A DNA stretch of 64,000 bases from positions 63,887,711-63,951,710 of the forward strand of contig CM054141.1 in the NCBI GenBank assembly GCA_028751875.1. The letters run 5' to 3'. Positions 1 to 13,725 of the stretch are shown here, in pieces. Source of the stretch: Rapana venosa (taxonomy: Eukaryota; Mollusca; Gastropoda; Neogastropoda; Muricidae). Both the position numbers and the translations under genes were made by a program. The notes beneath the pieces are model-generated. The model did no database searches. It saw only the letters and a program-made list of their open reading frames with translations, and was not told the DNA's origin. Position 1 is the stretch's first letter, and every line of letters begins with the position of its first letter.

Positions 1-576
1 GTTAAGACTGTTGTTGTCCCATATTTGTGTGTCGATGCATCTACCTTGTGCATTTGAGTATTCACACGTATGCCTTTTGCATTTATGCATTCACACATCT
101 AAACGCATCTGCTTTGTGTGCTTATGATTAAGTATCAGCCTATGGTTTTCTTACAGTTGTCGTGGAGCATATATGGAAGGTTCACGGGAAAAAACCCTCA
201 AAAAAATGAAAACTTCGTTGATATTTGTAAGCTTCTGAAAAAATTTTTAATACTTTAGCAACTCTTCCTTTTTTTACTTTCAAAGCTTTTGGATTTTTTG
301 GTCAGAGCTCGACTTTTCGGGGTACTGAAATTTGGGTTTTTTAACAAACGGGATTCTTTGAAACACCGCAAAGTCTTTGGGAAACTTTTAGGCAAAGTCC
401 GGGTCGTTACTTTTGGGGGCAGCTACTTTTTTTAATTTAAAAAAATAGAAACCACCAACACACATAAAACTGCGCTTTTACCAGACAAACCATCACCCCT
501 TTTTCGTACCTATGATTTTTCTCGAGGTTTTTGCTGTTGCCGTATTTTAAAGTCTGTTATTTTTTACTGATATAGG
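1..576. other. Noisy intergenic DNA, nothing recognised
   Basis: AT-rich text with many short homopolymers. I see no frame with domain-like sequence and no repeat family I can name. The homopolymer pattern suggests uncorrected consensus. Confidence 0.5.
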
Positions 577-622
577 GGGGGGAGAGAGGAGGAAGAGGGG
601 AGAGTGAAGAGAGGGAAGGAGG

Positions 623-653
<31 letters not shown>

Positions 654-655
654 GA

Positions 656-700
<45 letters not shown>

Positions 701-733
701 AGAGAGAGAGAGAGAGAAAAGAGGAGGAGGTTG
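577..733. repeat. (GA)n polypurine tract
   Basis: Almost uninterrupted A/G on the plus strand, mainly GAGA with AGG interruptions. The complementary strand gives a Ser/Leu-rich frame that is a translation artefact of the repeat. Confidence 0.9.
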
Positions 734-1071
734 GGGAAAAAGGTAAAAGATGAATTTAAGATTTTCTAAAGGGGTCCCAGGCCTGGAGCCGGACCTAACA
801 AGCCTCCTTCTGCTGAAAAAACGGAATAGCAGGGAAGGGGTGTTACCCTGACCACACCCTGTCTCCGCGGCTGTTTTTCCCCCCGCCCCATTCCGCAAAA
901 CCCCCCCCCCTTGTAGTGAACTGCACATGTTTAAATTTTCCCAAATAGGCTATACCGTCATTACTTAAGGGTTAAAGACAAAACTTCTCACACAGCCCCT
1001 GAAGAAAATTGTTCATATCCAAAACTGTGCTTAGTTCGCCTCCTCCGCTGGCTCTCTCACCCCTCTCATGT

Positions 1072-1304
1072 TTATATATATAAAATATTAAATTTTAAAA
1101 TATAAATAAATATATATATGGCTCTCCTTTTCCCCTCTCTCATTTTATCTATCTATCTATTACTATCTACTATCTACTACTACATCTATCTTCATCTATA
1201 CTATATTTATACCCAAAATATCACATACCCCTCAATCCCTTAAAATTTTATATATCAAAATCTCCCCCTAATACATAAACATACATACATAGTATATATT
1301 ATAA

Positions 1305-1338
<34 letters not shown>

Positions 1339-1342
1339 TTTA
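1072..1342. repeat. AT-rich low-complexity region with CTAT and (AT)n stretches
   Basis: Contains TATATATAAA, a CTAT/CTAC stretch near 1145-1205 and an AT dinucleotide run near 1300-1330. Confidence 0.8.
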
Positions 1343-1518
1343 ATAAAAAAAATTAAAACATATTTAACGTTCACTTTTGAGTTTTTATAAACTTTGATTA
1401 ATTGCACCAACTTTTTCCACAAAATAAAATTTGGGGATTCTGTTAAATATTTTACTTAACGTTTTGTCCCCTTTGGTTTGTTAATCACAAACATAAAAAA
1501 AAAGCCCCGGGGGCAAAA

Positions 1519-1605
1519 CACACCCCCAAACACCCACACACCACACACCACAAACACACACCACACACATACACACACACACACTATACCACCCCCACAC
1601 ACACA

Positions 1606-1644
<39 letters not shown>

Positions 1645-1668
1645 CACACACACACAAAACACACACAC
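1519..1668. repeat. (CA)n microsatellite, imperfect
   Basis: CACA dinucleotides with CCC and AAA interruptions over about 150 bp. The overlapping Cys/Val and Thr/His frames on the two strands are repeat translations. Confidence 0.9.
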
Positions 1669-2827
1669 TTTGGCAACTTAATATTGTACAAGACTTGCAA
1701 TTTCCTATATTACCCTCTTAAAAGGAAGCTTAAATTTCCCGTGACCCAGCATATGCCCAGTCCGTTTCCAAAAAAGCAAATCTTAAATCGAATTTACTTT
1801 CGATATTTCCAAAGCATACAAAGGACCTTACTAACACATATTTGGGGAAACAAGGAACCACTGTAACAGATGGAGAAAGTGCCAAGAAATTACTTTAATT
1901 GATAAAAGGAAAAGGTACACAGAGGGGGTTTGTCTTTTGACTGATCTACCGAACCTTTTGAACCGCAACAAGATACATTGATTAGAGAGCCATCCAACAT
2001 CTTGCTTCCCGAGGAACCCGGGGAAAACACGAGTTTTTTACTGCCGTGCCTAAACGCCCTTTTTAAATTTCAGTGAAAATAAATTCATTTGTGGATGACC
2101 TAAAACTTTTTGATTTTAAAGTTTTCGCGGCATTCCCTCAACTTTCGTATTTACGTAGACGCTAAAAAACCTTTGAGTAATGCCCAGGGGGTCCCCTTTA
2201 CTTCCTGAGAGAATGGGCCATTCTGACCATAGAAGCACCAGCAAATTTTTGTTTTCGGGGCGTTTAAAAATCCAATACGCCTATTATTTTTAACCATACC
2301 CACAATACTTTAAAATGAAACATCTAAATTCATAGCAGAAAAAATGTATTAGCTATAGCGAACACCAAAAATACGCACCATGAATAACAAAAAAGCAACC
2401 TATTTTTTAAAGTGAGGGATTTTAACTATGAATGAATTTAAAGGGGAGAGATTGACCTTTTTTTTTTAAATGGAACAAACTTTTCAAAAAAAAAACCTAC
2501 ATGTGTAAAAGATCAAAAACCATTTAAGGGGTTAAAAAAAACTACAGTCAAAAAAAAAAGTTTGGGCAGCATTTGTGTAGCCTGAGCGGGAAGTTTTTCA
2601 ACTTGAGGGATTGTGAGCATGGGCCTGAAGAAAATTTGCCCCCAACAAATGTATTGCGCCTTTAAACCCTCAGTATAAATTTCAAAATTTTTTCAGAGAT
2701 TTTCAATGAGATTGTGAAGACATTCATGTGGTGATTCATGTATTTTTCCCATTGTCGTCACACATGCTAACTATCTTTAATTGCCCCCCCAAATAGAATT
2801 TTTGATACTTTCACATAAATCCGTGGG
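1669..2827. other. Noisy non-coding DNA
   Basis: No repeat or frame that I can support. Stops are frequent in all frames and homopolymer runs are common. Confidence 0.45.
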
Positions 2828-2887
2828 GGTGGGTGTTGTGTGTGTGTGTGTGTGTGTGTGGTGTGTTGTGTGTTGTGTGTGTATGTT
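2828..2887. repeat. (GT)n microsatellite
   Basis: GT dinucleotides with GTGTTGTG interruptions. Confidence 0.9.
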
Positions 2888-5740
2888 TTGGTGGGGGGAA
2901 AGAGGGGGTTCAAAGTACCACAGATGATTACAAAATTTTGGCTTATCTTATTTGTTCTTTGACCACAAGTATCATTTATTGTTAAATTTTTTGGCAATAA
3001 ACAAAAACCCAATTAATTTCCCAAATTTTTTTGATGAATCACATTATTTTCACGCCGGGAGATAGAGAAGTTTCATTACAATACTTTTGGCACATAATAT
3101 TGATTTACGTAAAATTTTTGTAACTCTCTTTTACTGTATTTTGACTGTTTCAAGCAAAAATTTTTTTTTCATCAAAATCTTTAAATGAAAAATCTATGAA
3201 TTCCCAACACTCTAAAATTGGATGCGACATTTAACGATTCAGTCAACAAAAAAGCCGCCCCCCGAGACGAAATGTCCACAGGGGAAACCGAAAGTACAGC
3301 ATCATTCGTTTTTCACAGTCGTTTTTTATTAAAAAAGAAATCTGACATAATTTTTTTTAGACCCCGGTGGCTGGGACCATTGCGGGAATTTAAAAAAAAA
3401 CACCCAACTTTGTTTCACACAGTCAGAGTGCCAACTCTTGTCAACCACACGGCTCTTAAAACTTCTTCACTCCAAACTCCTGCCCCCCCAATCCAACCAA
3501 TCTTCTCTTTTATACCCCCCCCGACCACATAGGCCAATCGGGGCGCACCCCCTAAATTTTTATCCAGAAAAAACTTAAACTCCTGCCCCCCATTGCTTGG
3601 GGAAATGCATTTACACATGCACACAAACCATTTTTGTTGCCCTTTTTCATCACCTCGAGCTCCTTTTGTCATTAAGGGGATTTAAATTATAATTTTTACT
3701 TGCTTTGTTGTTTTAACCAGACACTTAACTGGGATTAAAGAATCCAACAGCTCGATTGATAAAAACTCCCGACACTTTTTGCACAAACTCCAAATTAATA
3801 AGGGGTTTCCCTTGCACACTTTGCCTCTTTTTTCGTGTCCTTTTCATCCAAGAAACCAAAAACCTTTACTTTTATCTACTTTTTTTTTCCGCACAAAAAT
3901 GTATTGGCTTTTTATGAAATACTTTCGATAGAAAACCCCTCGATTTTAAAGGGGTTTTTTCCTGGGGTTTTTGTCATAGGTTTGTCTTTTTTATCATTTT
4001 AAACAGGATTAAAAATTTTGAACATAAATTCTTTTAAAAATAATTCTTTTAATCCGAAAATCGCCAATAGGATTTCCGTTTGAAATGAAGGAATATCACC
4101 CTTTGGTTCATTCGTTTTTTTCGAAAATCCTTTTTTTCCCTTTTTCTTCGTTTTTTTTTTTCTTGACCCTTTCAGTTTACCCCCCTTTTTATTCTGTTTT
4201 TCAACATTCTTTTTCAGTCACAATTTTTTTGGTTTTGCCCTGTTCTTTTTTTGTTTCACAATTTTCTTCTTTTTTTTTTGCTTTTTTTTTTTTTGTTGCT
4301 TTGTTCTCTTTCTGACTTTTCCATCATTTTTTTCCTTGTTTTATTGCCTTTCTCGTTTTCGTTTTTTCTTTTCCATCCTTTTTTTTTATTGCGTTTTTTC
4401 GTACGAGTTCCTTTATCTGTACTTTTATTTCTGTTTGGGTTCTTTTGTTTTTGTCATTATCTTAGCTTCAATTCTATTTTTTCAAACATATTTTATCTGA
4501 TCTAGAAAAAAAACACTTTAAGAAAAAGGAAACGTAAACCACTTTTTTTTTTTTTAAAGCATCCATGCCTATAATTGGTATGTGCACACACACACCTCGC
4601 TCACATCACACACACCAGCATTTCCAACTTACCCCTCCCCCATTTTAATTTAATATTTTTTCAAAACATCCCCCCCTCTCTTAAAAAAAACATGTTTCCC
4701 CCTTTTTGCGCCAAAAAAAAAAAAAAATCACTCGACGCCCTTTCCATAACTAAACCATGCCATTTCAACTACACTACCCCCCCCCGCCCTTTCTTTTTAA
4801 CCCGTTTTTTTTTCCCTAAAACACCCCCATACTCCCCCCCACACCTAAAAACGCAAAATAAAAAAAGTTTTGTAACATATTGCATCAGAACCACCTGCCT
4901 TTTGTTCCACATTGGGGCCAGGTTAATAAATAAAGTTAGGGAAAAAGGTTTGTGTTTGTAATAACATTAAAATAACTGGGAAAGGGGGGTCGTCATTTTC
5001 TTTCTGCCCGTCTGCATGCTGCAGTGGACACAAGGCACATAGACACAATGGGCTTTGCTTTCACCAACATTTTGGGAGTTTTCTTCGATAAAAAATCACC
5101 GGTCCTATCAACAAGCCTGGTTTTTTCTCTTTGGTTTACCATTTCATTTTTAATGAAAATTCCATTTTTTGAAATGAGCTCAGTGATTTTAGGCGCATAC
5201 CTTTTAACCCCCCCCCCCCCCCCCATATGCTGTGGATTTTTCAAAACAGCCCTAATTTAAAAAAACGAAGGAAAAACCCCCAGAGGGGGAATTTCTTGCT
5301 TATTTTTTGCATTTCCCCAGTGTTTAATTTTAATTTTTTTAGATCTGAAAACAGTAATTTTTCCGCCTATGTAATTTTGAAAAAAACGCTTGTGTTCCAA
5401 AGAACCAAGTTGAACGAGAACAAAAACCACTTGAAAAAATCGCCTTTAGTGCAAAAATTTTTCTTTCCCAATTACCTTGCCAGAATACCTACCCCCCTTT
5501 TTTTCATCAACAAAATAATCTATAGAAAATCCAAGGAATTTGCCCCAAAAAAACCTATAAAAAATTCCTTTTTTATTTGCTAGCCTTTTTAAACCTGCTT
5601 TCCCAAAAATCTAGCCACCCAAAAAAACCTACCCCCTCCTTCCCAAACACGATTTCCCTTATACCCTTCTCAAATCAACAATGATTCCCCTCCCTCCCCC
5701 CAAAAAACTTTTTTACATGTACAACCCCATGCTCTCTCTC
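2888..5740. other. Noisy non-coding DNA including a T-rich stretch
   Basis: From about 4120 to 4480 the plus strand is more than two-thirds T, giving Phe/Leu-rich frames of no significance. Poly-C of 17 bases lies at 5208-5224. Opposite-strand frames near 5000-5260 overlap each other and resemble nothing I know. Confidence 0.45.
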
Positions 5741-5747
5741 TCCTATC

Positions 5748-5822
5748 ACACACACAACCCCAACACACACACACACACACAACTCACAAAACACACCAAA
5801 ACACACAAAACACACACACACT
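5748..5822. repeat. (CA)n microsatellite, imperfect
   Basis: CACA with AAC and ACC interruptions, directly before a SINE fragment. Confidence 0.85.
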
Positions 5823-5825
5823 GTG

Positions 5826-5905
5826 TGCACATGTTAAAACCTGTTCCGTCTTTTTTCAAGAGAAGGCTATTTGGGCCCGAGGAACAATAACATGTTTTGA
5901 ATCGC
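5826..5905 (+). mobile_element. Family A SINE, 3' body fragment
   Basis: The stretch with CACATGTTAAAACCTGTTCCG followed by a degraded AAGAGAAGGCTATT segment matches the 3' half of the full-length element at 54838-55172, read from the minus strand there. The tRNA-like head is missing. The text is noisy, so the end is approximate. Confidence 0.5.
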
Positions 5906-6216
5906 AGCAACAGGGGCTGATGTAAAAAACCCACATGAAGCAAACCACTAAACCGAAATGGGAAAAAAAACTCACTATTTTTGTCTATTACACGGCCCCG
6001 GATTCACGCATAGTGGGCTCGCCTGTTGTTTTGAACTCTGAATGTGGGAAAAACCACCAAATTAAAAGGGGGAGAGGCGACTTTCCCGAACTTACGCGCA
6101 GGGGCCACATTAAGTTTACCTCCTTATATTTTTTCGTCTCTGTCCCCGGGTTCGTTTCGTCCCCGACCACACTATTTTAACCTTTTTTTTTTTCCGCACA
6201 AAAATTATCTTTTGTT

Positions 6217-6242
6217 CCCCCCCCCCCCCCCCCCCCCCCCCC
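6217..6242. repeat. Poly-C tract of 26 bases
   Basis: Uninterrupted C run inside a noisy stretch; its length may be inflated by consensus error. Confidence 0.8.
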
Positions 6243-8684
6243 AAACATCCTCAATGAAAAAACTTTTGACAACAAGCCTTGAGTTTCAAGGGGTTTTTAT
6301 GGAGGCCTCTGTCACAGGTTCCCTTTTTGGGCTTTTCAAAAGGAATTTAGGGGTTTGTTTTAATACCTATTTTTAAAAAAAAAACAAAATTAGTCAATAC
6401 GGAATTCCTTTTAAAAAAAAAGGGGAAAATCACCCAGTTTTGTTTTGAAACAAATTTTTCGTCAAGTTTTTCTCTTTGTGTGCCCTTACCCTTGACAAAG
6501 CTATTTTGGGCAAGGAACACAAACATTTTTTTTTGATATTGTAAGGGAAGTAGACATGGCCTAATTTTGATCTATCCAAACAAGATATAACCCCGAAATT
6601 GATACGGGACTACATATATCATAGGGGAATTAGGAGAGATGCAGAATATATGCGAGTACAAATTATTTAAATATGTTGTTTAAAACACTTCGCGCTTTGG
6701 TTTTTTTTTTTTCGTGACATTTTCTAGGCATCAGTCAAAAGGTGCAACTTTCCCTTCCAAGGTGTTTTAAAATTCCCACCTTTGGGAAAAGGGAATTTTC
6801 TTTTATGTGGGAAAAATACCCACTCTAGGGGCACCGTGGACTTTTCATATAAACTGGGTTTTAAGTCCTTTGGGGATTGTGTCAGCTTTTTTTTCCCCAC
6901 TCCTTTTTTTTATATCGTTTTAAATCCCGCTTGGATTGCATCTAGCCTCTTTTCCTCATTCCTTTTGTTTTTGCGTTTACCTCTTTTTTTATCCCCCTTT
7001 AAAAGGATACAGGTTTTTTTTTGACAGAAGAAAGGGAAAGGCCACCAAAAAAACATTTAGAAAAATCATGTAAAAACACACACCACACTAAGAGAAGGGC
7101 AGAGACAATTTCAACTGATCAAAAACCACACACACACTGGGGGGCACTTAACTATCGCACAGCAAGACTTTGGTAACCGCCATCACTGATTGTGACTGAG
7201 CTGGTCAAAGTGTTGGTCTGTATGTATTTCCTGCAAACAAACGATATCGAGTCACTCAAGTCTGTCTGGTGAAAATCAAAACAAAACGGACATAAGAAAT
7301 TATCCCTAGGTCTGGAAACATTTTGCGGAAAGAAAAAAAAAGTCACATTTCCTCTCCTTCTCCTTCACAGTCTGCAAATCGCAAGATAAACCATTCCGGA
7401 GCTGATAATTTCTATTTCTCTTTGAGGATGCGAATCGGGTAAAACAACATCTTCAGAAATATTAGGGAAATACCGATTTTCATTCCCAGTCCGAGTTTTT
7501 TTGGCATATGTTTTTTAATGCCATTATTTTGGTGGTATATTTTATGCGTGGTGATAAAAACGTGTGCGAAGAAGTTTTAAAAATAAGTTTCAAATTCCTT
7601 TGACCGGGGTTTCACTGTTTAAAAGTCCCAATCCAGTTAATGACAATAAACCCCTTTAAAAGACCAACACCCCAAGTCTTTGCTGCTAGTCTTCTCCATG
7701 GGGGGGCCACCTTTTTCTCAAGGGAGCGTGCTGCTAAACCCTTGCACGTGCTACCCGAAAGGGACGTTGGGTTTTATTGGGTGGGGTGAGGGGAGTGCTG
7801 GGTAGGAAAGGGGTGGTGTGGACACAGTTGTACCCAAATTCGGTTTTGTTTTTAATGGGGTTTAAGAATAGAGGAATGGGAGGGGCGTATGTAACCCGAA
7901 GCGAAAACCGAGATTGAAAATGATTTTTTGGGTTTTAAAGAAAGCACACAGGGGTTTGAAAAGGAAAAAGTGATATACTATAGCCTGACATTAATGTCTG
8001 ACAAATTTTGATTTGGGCATAAAATCGTTTTTTTAAGGGTTTTAAAAATTCTTTTTTCGGCATTCGAAGGTTGCAGAAACTCAGTATGCAAAACCTTGGC
8101 TGACATATGGACAATACGAACACAAAAACTGCACACAATCGCACCGAGTAAAACTTTTTAAATTTGCCCCTGATATTGGGCGTGCAACTCCCCCCCCTTC
8201 TACCCCCCACCCCCTCGCTTACAATGTGACGATACACAGTGCCACCAAACATTCTTTGGGGAACCCATGCAAAAAGGCAAACACACAAATCAATCTTCCC
8301 TCCATTTTTCATCTTTCACATACCCCTAAAAAAATATAATAAAAAAACAAAATGGCTTTCACAAAATCACCAAAGCGCAAAATGGGGCACATGCTTTTGG
8401 TATAAAGAGAGGCAAAGAGCACTGACTGACCCGCATGACAACCACCATTCCAACGTTGACGGAAAGGCCACACAGACATCGCAGGCCTTTAAAATTTTCA
8501 GCCCAACACCTATTTTTTGTGGGGGACGATGAACAAATGACGCCGTTGTTGTCCTCTTTTGGGGGTGTGGTCTGGTGTGGCGCGCGCGCCGCGCTGACAC
8601 TCACACCGACACACAACACCGCACACCATAAACCACGTGTCAGTCAAACACTAGGGAGACACGGGCACAACAAGAGACGGATAC
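6243..8684. other. Noisy non-coding DNA
   Basis: Text near 7120-7450 looks less corrupted but still carries no frame or family I recognise. Frames of 60-125 codons here overlap on opposite strands and show no domain pattern. Confidence 0.45.
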
Positions 8685-8905
8685 CAGTGGTTTGAACATT
8701 GCGCTCGCAAACTGACGACCCGGTTCGTTTGTTCGAGGGGGATATTTTCCCCCCAGAGTTTAACATTTGTGTCACTTCACTTTCCCCAAAAAAATTGTAT
8801 CAGTCTATAAACCGAGGCCCCGGGCGAACGCACGCAAAACGTCCCTTTCGCACACGTTAAATCCTGTTCTGCTTTTCGTAAGGCAGGCTATTGTGACCGT
8901 GGAAA
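8685..8905 (+). mobile_element. Family A SINE, nearly full length, degraded
   Basis: The element begins with a head remnant (ATTGCGCTCGCAAACTGACG) and a box-B-like GACCCGGTTCGTTTG. The conserved core TCTATAAACCGAGGCCC and the later CCTGTTCTGCTTTTCG follow. Order and spacing match the reverse complement of 54838-55172. Indels and G/C runs are frequent, as elsewhere in this noisy block. Confidence 0.7.
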
Positions 8906-9308
8906 AGATGACAAAATTACAAAACCGATAAACCGGGGACGGGGAAAAAAAAACATAAGTGCTTATTCCAAACACGATATAAAAAAAAAAAAAAATAAAC
9001 TAGACACAAGCAGAGAGAAAATTTGATCTGACTTGTCACTCCAGTGTTCTTTAGCACCAACGGGGGGGTACAACCTGAAGGTCAGGGTGCTGTAGAGGGC
9101 AAAGTTGAAAAGGCAACCCATACCCTCCAGCTAGCCAGTACACACTGGTTTTTGCCGTGCCCCATACCCTGGCCCGCCGGTGCAAAAGCTTTTTATGAAA
9201 AGATGGGGTTTGTTTTAACTTTTGCGCCCAATTCGATTTGTTTGGGTATGGAATTTTGTGTGCTCTTTTTGCAAGAGCTTCCCCCCACCCTACCAGGATG
9301 GGTTAACT

Positions 9309-9309
<1 letters not shown>

Positions 9310-9344
<35 letters not shown>

Positions 9345-9439
9345 AGGGGGGGGGGGGGGGGGGGGGGGCCCGGGGGGTTTTTTGGGGGGGGGGGGTGATG
9401 GGGGGCCCGGCCCCGTTTTGGGGGGGGGGGGGGGGGGGG
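9310..9439. repeat. Interrupted poly-G tract, about 130 bp
   Basis: Long G runs broken by AA, CCC and TTTT. Glycine- and proline-rich frames over it are artefacts. Such length in noisy text suggests a consensus artefact around a real G-rich tract. Confidence 0.75.
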
Positions 9440-9657
9440 AAAAAGGGAAAGGTTAAAATTAAAATTTTAATTAACTCCTGAAACCCATTCAATGCGACTG
9501 AGGAAGGGGGTGGGGGGGGGGGAGTGAAAAAAGAAACATTTCAAACAGAATTTCAAAACATTTCAAAAATAGCAGCATGACATCCCCTCAAAACAAACCT
9601 TTTTTACAAAAACCACCACCACACAAAACACAATACGGGGGGGGAACAACACATGCA

Positions 9658-9745
9658 AAAAAACCCAAAGGAAAAGAGAGAAAGAGAAGAGAGAAAAGGA
9701 AGAGAGAGGGAAAAAAAGAAAGGGGAAGGGGGGGAGAGGAAAATA
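9658..9745. repeat. GA-rich polypurine tract
   Basis: A/G only over most of the interval, with GAGA and AAAGAG motifs. Confidence 0.8.
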
Positions 9746-12700
9746 AAATAATGACAAAAAATTTTAAAAGCTTTTAAAATTAATAAACAACTCATTTAAA
9801 ACAGGGGGCTTACAAACTAAGGGGGGAAAAACATGACTGGTAAACAGGAAGTTTGCTTTAATAAAATTTCCAAGGAAAGTGAAAGAGAGTGAAAGAGAGG
9901 GAGGTTTTAAAAGGGAAAGAAAAGGGAGAGGGAGGTTTGAGAGGTTGTTTGGGAATGTTTATTGGCAACCTTCCCCCTCCTAGCTTACCATGGAAAAAGG
10001 TTTTCTGAAGTGTTTTGTTTTTTGTTATAAAATTTTTTGAGGAACTTTTCTTAAGTGATCTTTTTCCAGTCAGCTAAGCCTTTAAATCAAACAACCACTT
10101 TAACTCATCTACTTTCACATCTTCGTCTGTGGAACGAGAAAAAAATGTGAAAAACTGGGGTCTCCAAAAACTGAGCAAAAAAAGGGGGAAAAATTTTCCC
10201 CTTTGTTAAGAGGGGGTGGGTTTTAATGAACCCCTTTGTAGGGAAGCTCTCAAGGAAATCTTAAAGCTTTTTTAGTTCAAGCCCAAAAGCTAAACTGGGG
10301 GGGGGGGGGGGGAGGGGGGGGTGGCTAAATTAAAAATTCTTTCTTTTCTCCCTTTTTTTTAACCTGTTTTAAAAGACGAGGGCCATATTTTTCAAGGCCT
10401 TGCATAGCAAGCAAACCCCCCAACAGACGTGTTCAGATTGGGGGTGAACCGCCCGGGGCGGGCACAGGCACCAAAGGACAGAACAGACCCAACACATTTT
10501 TCCACCCTAAAATTGTAAAAAAATAAACCAGTGCTTTGTAAAAACATACGACTTTCGTTAAAATTTTTTTTCGTTAAAAAAATTCTTTTCACAAAAAATT
10601 TTTCACAGCAAATAATCCCAAATTACCACCCGTTTTAACGGTGGGGGACAATTTTTTCCTAAAAAAACGGCCCGGGCTCCTACAAGAAAGAAGACACACA
10701 GAAAACTAAGAAAATTTACATCTGGGATAATGTGTCTTTTCTGGCAAAGTTATACTTTATAGTTCATACTTTTACATGCAAATTAATCACCAAACTGGTT
10801 CTTCTGGCCCCCTGAAGGGGATGTTGCTTTTCCCAAAAAAACTTTGTATAGCCCCTGCAAAAAGCCCCCGAAGTGGGAAGACTTCCTGTTAGTAATTCTG
10901 AGTTTATGGAAAAACTTCATTTGGGAACCACTGTGGGTTTAATTTTTCTAAACAAAGTCTGCTTTTCCTTCTGGCCATTTGGCTCTGTGCTGCCAAATTC
11001 TGTTTTTTCTCCTTTCACCCGAAAGCTCCCCTTCTAAGGGAATATTCCCCCGTTAAAACATTTTGGAATTTTAAACCATTTGTACACCTTAATATATCTG
11101 GACGTTTTCTCTTTTACTCTTAAATTTTGGTTTCCCTCTTCTTGGCCCGGCTTTTTAAACATTTTTTTCCTTTTTGTCTCTTTCTTTTATTTTTTCCCCC
11201 TTTCCCTTCATCCAGTTTTTTCAATTTTTGGAAAATTTTAATGCATTAAAAAAAAAACGATTAAGTTCCCCCTTTAAATATTTTTTTGGGCATTTTCGGT
11301 TTCTTAGAACTTCCAACAGAAAAAATTTATTTTTGGTTCATAAAAATTCCTAAAAAAAACGTTTTAAACAAAATGAAAAGTAAATCATTAAAAAAAAAAA
11401 ACAACTTTTAATTCCTCCCCCCAAATATTTTGAACATCTTGTTTGCTTTTCTTCACACCGTAATTTTTGAAGAAAAATGGCAATTTAAAAAGCTAAAATT
11501 AAAAATATTTCCCATGGGGGAAATAAACTTTTTTCGAACAGCTTTTAACCATCAAGAAAACAAAAACTAGTCCCCAACAAAAAATCTTTCTTGTCTGGCG
11601 TGCACCCCCTTTTCCCCTTTACAGAACATGGCAGCGTTAGACAACCACAAAATATCACAACCTCTGGCCCCCGTATGGTCAAAACATTACTTGCGAACAG
11701 CGTCTTTACCAGCAAGTAAAAATACTAGTCCCTGAACAAAGAATGCTGTTTCTTTGAGTGTCTGGCGTGTCCCCTCTCTTCCTTGTACATTTTTGTAATT
11801 CATTTTCCCCTTAACACCAGCTGTTACTTTTTTTTCCCAAAACCAAAAAGTCCCCTTTTTCTGCGAAAGGGGTTTTACACCGAAGACCTGGCCTGAACAA
11901 AAGAAGGGTCCCGAGGATCCCCGGGTCCAAAAAAGGGTCGCCCCTGTTTAAAAAACCCTTCGGAAATCAAAAAGTTTTTCTTTCTGAAAACGATTTTTAA
12001 ACAACCAAACCCATTTCTGGCATTTTGATTATCTATCCTTTTTGCCCCATTTTTTTTTATCCCCTGAAATCCCAAATAAGAAAAAAAAAAAAGTTTTGAT
12101 TTTTAAAACCCTTAGTTTTTTCCATTTTCTTCCCCCCTGATTTTTCATAGTTTAAAAAACCTAACACCTTTTTTGTTTTTCCCCATCACTTGATTAAAAA
12201 AACCTTAAAAAAGTTTTTCCCTTTTCCCTTTTTAAAAAAGTATAAACCCAATATAAAAAAAGAAAAAATTATAAATTATCCTTTTTTTTTTTTAAAAATT
12301 TTGTCCTCTTCAATTATCTTTTAAACCTTGCCTCACCTTCTTTTTTCAGACAAAAAAAAATTCATGATTTTTTTATACTAAAAGAAAAACCCAAAATCAA
12401 AAAGTCCCCCAAGACGTTTTACATAGAATTTTTCCGTAAGAAATGTTTTATTCCAAATAGTCCCCTCAACCTGTTTTAATAAAAAAAAAATAAAATAATA
12501 AAATAAAAAACACACCGAACTTTTAAAAGCAAAAAACAAAGCGCTCAGATTTAAAAATAAATTTTTTTTTTTTAAAATCAGGATAATGGAAAAACCTTGT
12601 TTTTTAAAAATTTTTTTTAAATTTTGTCACTTACCCCGGCCCAAAAAAAAAACAAGGGATTTTTTTTTTAAAAAAAAAATTTAACGGTGCCCAAGAGTTT

Positions 12701-13084
12701 TTTTTCCCCCGGGGCCCTTTTGTTATGGGATGCGTTTTTTGGGAAAATGTCCTCGTTCCCCCCCGCCACCAATTCCCCCCCAAGCCAACCCCGAAACCCT
12801 TTGATATTTCCAGTCGAAAAGCCCGGGGCCCATCACTAACCCCTAGGTAACCAATCCAAACCCGCTGCTTTCCTTTGGTGGGGTTCACGCCGTTCAACTC
12901 ACCTCAAACCTTTGTTTCGTTAAATTCTTCCAAGATGAGCCGGACCATTCGCGGGGTCCCCTTTTTCCTCAAATTTTCGGGGTTTAAAGAAATAAACCCC
13001 TGTTTGTTTGAATTATGGGGCCCTTTTTGAGTTCAAGGAAAAATTTTGTTTGGAAAATGCTTATTTTAAATGCTTTTCCTTTTG
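9746..13084. other. Noisy non-coding DNA, with a short two-copy repeat
   Basis: Poly-G lies at 10297-10321. Two related segments start near 11535 and 11694, sharing CGAACAGC, ACTAGTCCC and TGTCTGGCGTG in the same order at about 159-bp spacing. Otherwise A/T homopolymers dominate, and no gene can be supported. Confidence 0.4.
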
Positions 13085-13565
13085 AAAAAGTTTAAAAAAA
13101 CCCAAAAAACCCAAAAACCCAAAAACAAACAAAAACAAAAAACCCCCCCCCACACACCACAAACCCAACACACACACCCAAAAGCACGACGAGCACGACC
13201 ACCCCACCCACCCCAGCACCACCCAAACCCAACCACCCCCCCACACACCACAAGCACCAACAAACCCCCCAAAATAAAAACCCCCCAAACATACAACCAA
13301 ACAGCATCCAGCCCCCACCACCACCACTACGCCCCACACACACAAACCCCCCACACAACACAACAACCACACACCAACCCCAAAACCACAAAAAACCCCA
13401 CACCACCAAACCCAACACCACCACACAACACAAACCCCACACACAAAACCAAAACACCCACAACAAACACAAAAAAAAACCCCACCAAAACAAAAAACAC
13501 ACACACACACAAACACACACACAAACACACACACACACACACACACAGAGAGATACACACACACA
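13085..13565. repeat. C/A low-complexity region ending in (CA)n
   Basis: The plus strand is almost entirely C and A for about 480 bp, becoming regular CACA after 13495. The long Gly/Val/Cys frames on the minus strand and Thr/Pro/His frames on the plus strand come from this composition. Confidence 0.9.
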
Positions 13566-13725
13566 TGTTGTTGTGAAAGGCTGGAGACAGACCAGTGTGA
13601 AGTGAATGGTCCACCAACGCGTCCCCCATGTCCCCCTGACGACCGTCTTGGTCAAGGGACTGCTGATATATGGTAATGAGGATGCTTACATATGCATGTA
13701 TGCATGCATGCTAGTATGCTTTGAA

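Noticed and set aside
4085..4505. Phe/Leu-rich frames resembling membrane segments
   Set aside because: The DNA is a T-rich low-complexity stretch; hydrophobicity follows from TTT codons.
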